Both the position numbers and the translations under genes were made by a program. From the NCBI GenBank assembly GCA_029933565.1, contig JAOZNY010000102.1, positions 1-10,394 on the forward strand: a stretch of DNA of 10,394 nt, written 5' to 3'. The notes beneath the pieces were generated by a model. The model saw only the letters and a program-made list of their open reading frames with translations, was not told the origin of the DNA and searched no databases. Shown piece by piece: positions 6,431 through 10,394 of this stretch (the first letter of the stretch is position 1; each line of letters begins with the position of its first letter). The DNA comes from Bacteroidales bacterium. Lineage in GTDB: Bacteria > Bacteroidota > Bacteroidia > Bacteroidales > F082.

Positions 6431-8650
6431 ATGATAAAATACATATTTATTTTCTGCATTATTTTGTTGCAGAGTCAGAGCCTGTTTACACAAACAATAA
6501 AGGGTGGAGTATTTGAGAAAATGGAGGATGGTAACTCACCACTTGAGGGTGCCAATGTGTTCCAACTAAATACTCAAAATGGTACTATTACTGATGAAAC
6601 AGGGCATTTTGAAATTAGTTTGGTAAAAAATAAGCCGGCAATTTTGGTTGCCAGTTACGTAAGTTATCAGAACGACACAGTTTTATTGGCAAGCACCAAT
6701 TCAGATCACCTGCATATTATTTTAAGTGATTTAAATAGTTTAAAAGAATTTCAGGTAAATGGCCGTCAACGGGGAAATTTTCTTTCAAGAACTGAAACAC
6801 ATGGCATTACAAACATTAATGAGGGAGAACTTCAAAAAGCAGCATGCTGTAATTTGTCGGAAAGTTTTGAGAATAGCGCAACGGTGGATGTAAGTTATAG
6901 CAATGCCGTAACAGGTGCCAAACAAATTCAATTGCTGGGTTTGGCAGGAATTTATACTCAATTCTTAACTGAGAACATCCCTAACTTCCGTGGTTTGGCA
7001 ACACCTTACGGACTTGGTTATGTGCCCGGAAGTTGGATGCAATCTATTCAGGTTTCCAAAGGAACATCTTCTGTAATTAATGGCTACGAGGCCATGGCAG
7101 GGCAAATTAACATTGAATACAAAAAGCCCAACGAAGGTGATAAACTTTTTGTAAATGCCTACGCAAATCATTTTGGCAAAGTAGAAATAAATGCTAACAG
7201 CCGCTTTAATCTTGGTAAAAAATGGAGTACTGCTGTTTTAGTTCATGCAGAACATTTAGGAACAAAACACGACAATAACGGGGATTCATTTTTGGACTTG
7301 CCAATGGTAAACCAAATTAATGTGTTTAACCGATGGAAATATACGGGAGATAATCTGCGTCTTCAATTTGGAATAAAATATCTTTCAGAAAACAGACAGG
7401 GTGGACAGATGGATTTTGAAAAAGATATGGAAAGAGCCGCTGACAACCCTTATGGTATTGGAGTTAAAACCAATAGGATTGAAGGCTTTGCTAAAATTGG
7501 CTATGTTTTTGAAAATCGGGCTTCAAGTAGTTGGGGTTTTCAAAATCAAATTATTATTCACGATCAAACTTCTTTTTTTGGGCTTAACGACTACGATGCA
7601 AAACAAGTTTCTTATTATGGTAATCTTATGCTTCAATCGTGGATTGGCGATAGCAGGCATCAGTACACTGCGGGTTTGAGTTTTAATTTAGACAACTACT
7701 ACGAAGATTTAAACGACAGCACATTCAATAGGTTTGAACAGGTTCCGGGAGCATTTGTGCAATACAATTATTCCAATAAAAGTAACTTTAATTTAATTGC
7801 TGGTTTGCGCCTTGATTATCATAATTTATTCGGTTTGTTGTTTACTCCACGCCTTCACGCCAAGTATAATATTAACGAGCATAATATTATTCGTGCCAGC
7901 GGAGGAAGAGGATTTAGATCGGCTAGTGTTGTAGCCGAAAACACTTCAGTTTTGGCAACATCAAAACACTTTATGTTTACCGAAGATCTGGATATTGAAT
8001 CGTCGTGGAATATTGGCTTTAGTTATACTTCTTATATAGATATTGGTGCAAAAGAACTTGTAATTACGGCTGACTTTTTCCATACTCAATTCCAAAACCA
8101 AATTATCATCGACAGGGAGCAATTAGCACAAACTGTTTTTGTTTACAACCTCAACGGGAAGTCGCGCTCAAATAGTTTTCAGATAGAAGCCTTTTACGAA
8201 TTATTTAAAAATTTCGAAGTTAACCTTGCCTTCAGGTATAATGACGTTATGACTACAATTAATAATGATTTTGTTGAAAAGCCGCTGGTAAATAAATATA
8301 AAGGACTAATTACATTTTCTTACCAATCACCTTATAAAAAATGGCAATTTGATTTAAACACACAAATAAATGGCAACCAGCGTTTGCCCTATACAGGGTT
8401 TTACCCCGATGAATTTCAGATGCCCGAAAACTCACCGGCTTACTTTCTTTTAAATGGGCAAATTACACGCTATTTTGATAAATGGGAAATTTATATTGGG
8501 GGTGAAAACCTAACAAACTACCGTCAGGAAAATCCGATTATTTCTTCGGATGACCCTTTTGGTGATTATTTTGATTCATCGATAATTTGGGCTCCCATAA
8601 CAGGAATTAAAGTGTTTGCCGGTTTTAGGTTTAAACTTGAAGGAAAATAA
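6431..8650 (+). CDS. TonB-dependent outer-membrane receptor, probably for metal or metal complex
   Basis: The 739-residue protein has a signal peptide (about 1-20), a carboxypeptidase-regulatory-like beta-sandwich (about 23-100, with S-P-L-E-G-A-N-V and G-T-I-T-D-E-T-G-H-F), a plug domain (about 125-232) and a 22-strand-type barrel (about 235-739) ending in an aromatic strand (V-F-A-G-F-R-F). The plug has the expected N-I-P-N-F-R-G and G-Y-E-A-M-A-G-Q-I-N-I-E-Y elements. An unusual Cys pair (C139-C140) sits near its start, before L-S-E-S-F-E. Such receptors import or bind ligands too large or rare for porins using TonB energy. No SusD partner follows, so glycan uptake is unlikely. Neighbours on both sides are Cys-rich exported proteins, one with an HMA domain, which points to a metal ligand by inference. 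It lies 63 bp after the HYC_CC_PP gene. Confidence 0.9.
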   Translation: MIKYIFIFCIILLQSQSLFTQTIKGGVFEKMEDGNSPLEGANVFQLNTQNGTITDETGHFEISLVKNKPAILVASYVSYQNDTVLLASTNSDHLHIILSDLNSLKEFQVNGRQRGNFLSRTETHGITNINEGELQKAACCNLSESFENSATVDVSYSNAVTGAKQIQLLGLAGIYTQFLTENIPNFRGLATPYGLGYVPGSWMQSIQVSKGTSSVINGYEAMAGQINIEYKKPNEGDKLFVNAYANHFGKVEINANSRFNLGKKWSTAVLVHAEHLGTKHDNNGDSFLDLPMVNQINVFNRWKYTGDNLRLQFGIKYLSENRQGGQMDFEKDMERAADNPYGIGVKTNRIEGFAKIGYVFENRASSSWGFQNQIIIHDQTSFFGLNDYDAKQVSYYGNLMLQSWIGDSRHQYTAGLSFNLDNYYEDLNDSTFNRFEQVPGAFVQYNYSNKSNFNLIAGLRLDYHNLFGLLFTPRLHAKYNINEHNIIRASGGRGFRSASVVAENTSVLATSKHFMFTEDLDIESSWNIGFSYTSYIDIGAKELVITADFFHTQFQNQIIIDREQLAQTVFVYNLNGKSRSNSFQIEAFYELFKNFEVNLAFRYNDVMTTINNDFVEKPLVNKYKGLITFSYQSPYKKWQFDLNTQINGNQRLPYTGFYPDEFQMPENSPAYFLLNGQITRYFDKWEIYIGGENLTNYRQENPIISSDDPFGDYFDSSIIWAPITGIKVFAGFRFKLEGK

Positions 8651-8694
8651 TGAAAATAAATAGCCGCTAATGCGCTAATAAGTTAAATAAAACT

Positions 8695-8717
8695 GGGCGA
8701 AGTTTAAAACTTCGCCC
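8695..8717 (+). promoter_or_regulatory. Near-perfect palindrome between the receptor and HMA genes
   Basis: GGGCGAAGTTT (8695-8705) and AAACTTCGCCC (8707-8717) form an 11-bp inverted repeat around a single A. As RNA it would form a strong hairpin with a small A/T loop. The bases after it (GAGAGAAAAATT) lack a T-tract, so it is not a typical terminator. It may be an mRNA-stabilising or processing element, or an operator for the HMA gene, whose ATG is 18 bases further on. Confidence 0.5.
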
Positions 8718-8735
8718 GAGAGAAAAATTAAAAAA

Positions 8736-9107
8736 ATGAAAACAAAAATAATTTTATTTGGGTTTTTTTCAATAATCTTCGTAAGCGGGTTATTCGCTCA
8801 GGAAGCAAAGAAAACAGAAAAGAACAAAAGTGAACTAGAAGTTGTAGAAATACAAACTTCGGCAATATGCAATAAATGCAAAGTTAAACTTGAACATGAT
8901 CTTGCCTTCGAAAAAGGGGTTAAGTATGTTGAACTTGACAACGACACCAAAATATTAACAATAAAATACAAAAAGGGTAAAAACAGCAAGGAGAAAATAA
9001 AAAAGGCAATTACCAAAGCAGGTTACGATGCCGACGAAATGCCTGCCAATCAAAAGGCCTACGATGCTCTACCTGAATGTTGTAAAAAGGGGAATGAACC
9101 ACATTAG
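8736..9107 (+). CDS. Exported heavy-metal-associated (HMA) domain protein
   Basis: This 123-residue protein begins with a signal peptide (1-21, ending G-L-F-A before Gln), so it should work in the periplasm. Residues about 35-100 form an HMA-like beta-alpha-beta-beta-alpha-beta fold: V-V-E-I-Q-T strand, I-C45-N-K-C48-K metal loop, L-E-H-D-L-A-F-E-K-G-V helix and turn, V-E-L-D strand, L-T-I-K-Y strand, and a final helix leading to A-G-Y-D-A-D. The canonical MxCxxC Met is replaced by Ala (S-A-I-C). A tail Y-D-A-L-P-E-C115-C116-K-K adds a second Cys pair not found in simple MerP/Atx1-type chaperones. It would bind a soft metal and pass it on. It lies 85 bp after the receptor on the same strand with a palindrome between. 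Copper is the most likely metal, but mercury or zinc cannot be excluded. Confidence 0.85.
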   Translation: MKTKIILFGFFSIIFVSGLFAQEAKKTEKNKSELEVVEIQTSAICNKCKVKLEHDLAFEKGVKYVELDNDTKILTIKYKKGKNSKEKIKKAITKAGYDADEMPANQKAYDALPECCKKGNEPH

Positions 9108-9122
9108 GGGGGGGAAGGCTAG

Positions 9123-9180
9123 TTGCTGGTTACTCGTTGCTGGTTGCTGGTTCTTTTTCTTGGCTCTTGATTCCTGGTTC
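9123..9180. repeat. Degenerate 7-bp tandem repeat
   Basis: Roughly eight heptads related to TTGCTGG run through the gap between two convergent genes. The first four are clear (TTGCTGG, TTACTCG, TTGCTGG, TTGCTGG) and later ones drift (such as TCCTGGT). GTTGCTGG occurs exactly at 9122, 9136 and 9143. The strand is strongly G/T-rich and has no open reading frame with family resemblance. It ends at the stop codon of the 133-residue protein gene. Confidence 0.55.
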
Positions 9181-9181
9181 T

Positions 9182-9583
9182 CTAAAAATGCAACTTATGA
9201 TAATCAAAGGTCTGGTTTTCACGAAAATTGCGGATTTTCCTTGAAAGGTGAATAAAGATTTCCAGGTTATTTTTCTTAAACCAAGTAAGAGCCTCCATAT
9301 TATTATTTATAGCATCAACAAAAACGGCAAGTAAGTCATGCTCATTCTCAAGCAACCACTTATAGGCTTGCTCTGAACCTCCTATTGCATTATCAAAAGC
9401 AGCAAAATGCGGGTATTTATTTTTTATCAGCCAAGTTACTGCTTCATTACTACCCCTTATTCCACTGCTTAAAACAGCAAGTTCGGGATAACCTCCTTCA
9501 AGCAACCATTTATAAAACTCCCCCGTTTCTTCGCTAAAAGTTTCGCCAAAAGCCATTAATATTTTTGGAGGATAATTATGCAT
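9182..9583 (-). CDS. Protein of four 25-residue repeats, function unknown
   Basis: The 133-residue product consists almost wholly of four repeats of exactly 25 residues, at 24-48, 49-73, 74-98 and 99-123. Each starts with [YVL]-[KT]-W-[LF] and the first three end in E-A (for example Y-K-W-L-L-E...S-N-E-A, V-T-W-L-I-K...S-E-Q-A, Y-K-W-L-L-E...N-M-E-A). A small residue and an I sit in the middle of the repeat. Y4-P5 may belong to a degraded half-repeat ahead of the first. The pattern suggests a short helical solenoid used for protein contacts. There is no signal peptide or membrane segment, so it should be cytoplasmic. A tail F-D-Y-H-K-L-H-F closes it. The ATG lies one base from an 8-bp repeat array, and an in-frame stop lies 33-36 bases upstream; Met10 is an alternative start. 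It follows the aldolase gene on the same strand. Function not known to me. Confidence 0.75.
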   Translation of the reverse strand: MHNYPPKILMAFGETFSEETGEFYKWLLEGGYPELAVLSSGIRGSNEAVTWLIKNKYPHFAAFDNAIGGSEQAYKWLLENEHDLLAVFVDAINNNMEALTWFKKNNLEIFIHLSRKIRNFRENQTFDYHKLHF

Positions 9584-9647
9584 TGGAGTGCTGGAGTGCT
9601 GGAGTGCTGGAGTCGCTTACCCATTACTCCAAAACTCCATAACTCCA
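9584..9647. repeat. 8-bp tandem repeats in two opposed arrays
   Basis: TGGAGT recurs every 8 bp at 9584, 9592, 9600 and 9608 (unit GGAGTGCT three times, then GGAGT). After a 12-bp spacer, its complement ACTCCA recurs every 8 bp at 9626, 9634 and 9642. The two arrays can pair as a long imperfect hairpin with 2-nt mismatches. The block fills the gap between the aldolase stop and the 133-residue gene's start. It might act as an aldolase 3' structure, but no T-tract follows on the minus strand. Confidence 0.65.
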
Positions 9648-9654
9648 TTATTTA

Positions 9655-10394
9655 TTAATATCTGTTTATACAATTTAAATCGGTAAAGGCTTGCTCAAGG
9701 CGGGCAACCATCGATTGCTGTGCTGCTCTCAGCCACTTTCGTGGATCATAATATTTTTTGTTTGGAACATCCTCACCTTCAGGATTTCCTATTTGCCCTT
9801 GAAGAAAATCATGGTTTTTGGCTTCGTATGCACGAACACCATCCCATGTTGCCCATTGAGTATCGGTGTCAATATTCATTTTAATAACACCGTAAGAAAT
9901 AGCCTCTTTAATTTTTGCAGGTTCCGAACCCGATCCACCGTGGAATACAAAGTTTACAGGATTTTCGCCAGTATTATATTTTCCCTTAATAAATTCCTGA
10001 GAATTCTTTAGAATGGCAGGTTCAAGTTTTACATTACCGGGTTTATAAACGCCATGTACATTTCCAAATGCAGCAGCAATTGTAAATCGTGGACTAATCG
10101 CAGAAAGTATTTCATAGGCTTGTCCAACTTCTTCAGGCTGAGTATAAAGTTTTGAACTGTCGATATCGGTATTATCAACACCATCTTCTTCACCTCCGGT
10201 AATACCCAATTCAATTTCCAAAGTCATTCCTATTTTATCCATTCTCTCAAGGTAATTCTTGCATGTTTCAATATTTTCCTCTAACGACTCTTCTGAAAGG
10301 TCGAGCATGTGAGAGGAGAAAAGTGGTTTCCCATGCAACTCAAAAAACTCTTCTCCGGCATCCAAAAGCCCGTCAATCCACGGAAGTAGTTTTT
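9655..10394 (-). CDS. fbaA: Class II fructose-bisphosphate aldolase, 5' end outside the window
   Basis: The visible 245 C-terminal residues are those of a zinc-dependent class II (E. coli FbaA-type) aldolase, which cleaves fructose 1,6-bisphosphate to dihydroxyacetone phosphate and glyceraldehyde 3-phosphate in glycolysis and gluconeogenesis. The frame stays open to the window edge and begins K-L-L-P-W-I-D-G-L-L-D-A-G-E, a conserved stretch just after the HTDHC zinc-ligand motif, so about 110 residues are missing. Visible hallmarks are L-F-S-S-H-M-L-D-L-S-E-E, T-L-E-I-E-L-G-I-T-G-G-E-E-D-G, the zinc-ligand His in G-N-V-H-G-V-Y-K-P-G (near 10055), F-V-F-H-G-G-S-G-S (His near 9941), and the phosphate-site N-I-D-T-D-T-Q-W-A. 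The apparent start at a TTG (10365) is an internal Leu codon, not the real start. The gene is followed by the repeat-protein gene. Confidence 0.96.
   Translation of the reverse strand, partial: KLLPWIDGLLDAGEEFFELHGKPLFSSHMLDLSEESLEENIETCKNYLERMDKIGMTLEIELGITGGEEDGVDNTDIDSSKLYTQPEEVGQAYEILSAISPRFTIAAAFGNVHGVYKPGNVKLEPAILKNSQEFIKGKYNTGENPVNFVFHGGSGSEPAKIKEAISYGVIKMNIDTDTQWATWDGVRAYEAKNHDFLQGQIGNPEGEDVPNKKYYDPRKWLRAAQQSMVARLEQAFTDLNCINRY

Noticed and set aside
5894..9107. SusC/SusD-type glycan-uptake locus
   Set aside because: There is no SusD gene or glycoside hydrolase, and the neighbours are Cys-rich and HMA proteins.
9107..9114. Run of eight G at the HMA stop codon as a phase-variation tract
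   Set aside because: Only the last base of the TAG is in the run and the other seven lie beyond it, so length changes would not alter the protein.
9028..9255. Plus-strand open frame across the end of the HMA gene and the 7-bp repeat
   Set aside because: It overlaps the HMA gene in another frame and reads through low-complexity repeat DNA (runs of C, W, L); no family resemblance.
9584..9647. Short regularly spaced repeats as a CRISPR array
   Set aside because: The units are 8 bp with no unique spacers, and no cas gene is seen.
10029..10214. Minus-strand 61-codon frame inside the aldolase gene
   Set aside because: It is an alternative frame of the aldolase coding sequence, whose frame is fully conserved.
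10363..10365. TTG as the aldolase start codon
   Set aside because: The frame stays open upstream and encodes the conserved K-L-L-P-W-I-D-G stretch, so this is an internal Leu codon.

Overview
The window looks like chromosomal DNA of a Bacteroidota bacterium, probably in or near the Bacteroidales/Marinilabiliales. The signs are AT-rich DNA, A-rich leaders instead of Shine-Dalgarno sites, two TAnnTTTG-type promoter boxes, an ECF sigma factor of the Bacteroidetes type, a TonB-dependent receptor with an N-terminal carboxypeptidase-regulatory-like domain, and an E. coli-type class II fructose-bisphosphate aldolase. The assignment rests on recognised families, not on a database search.

Layout. (1) 6-1151 (+): a lipoprotein with a class I glutamine-amidotransferase-like fold (BPL_N/DJ-1-like). 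Its 3' end overlaps that of a convergent ECF sigma factor (1141-1740, -). (2) 1770-5719 (-): a beta-oxidation-type set transcribed as crotonase, then 3-hydroxyacyl-CoA dehydrogenase, then thiolase. It is interrupted by a truncated RhuM-family gene and by a cloverleaf-like palindromic element. (3) 5894-9107 (+), divergent from the crotonase: a Cys/His-rich HYC_CC_PP-like exported protein, a TonB-dependent receptor with a Cys-Cys pair in its plug, and an exported HMA-domain protein with CxxC and a C-terminal Cys-Cys. (4) 9123-10394: a degenerate 7-bp tandem repeat, a 133-residue protein built of four 25-residue repeats (-), an array of 8-bp repeats in inverted orientation, and the 3' two-thirds of a class II aldolase gene (-) that runs off the window.

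How the parts work together. The crotonase, dehydrogenase and thiolase supply the last three steps of acyl-CoA beta-oxidation (or the reverse direction toward short-chain acyl-CoAs). The plus-strand trio looks like an envelope metal-handling unit (copper or another soft metal by inference), with Cys pairs in the small membrane-anchored or exported protein, in the outer-membrane receptor plug and in the periplasmic HMA protein. This trio is the best candidate for an under-described system. The 25-residue repeat protein, with short-period DNA repeats on both sides, is the second. No tRNA, rRNA, CRISPR array or complete transposable element was seen. No gene-free stretch exceeds 300 bases.
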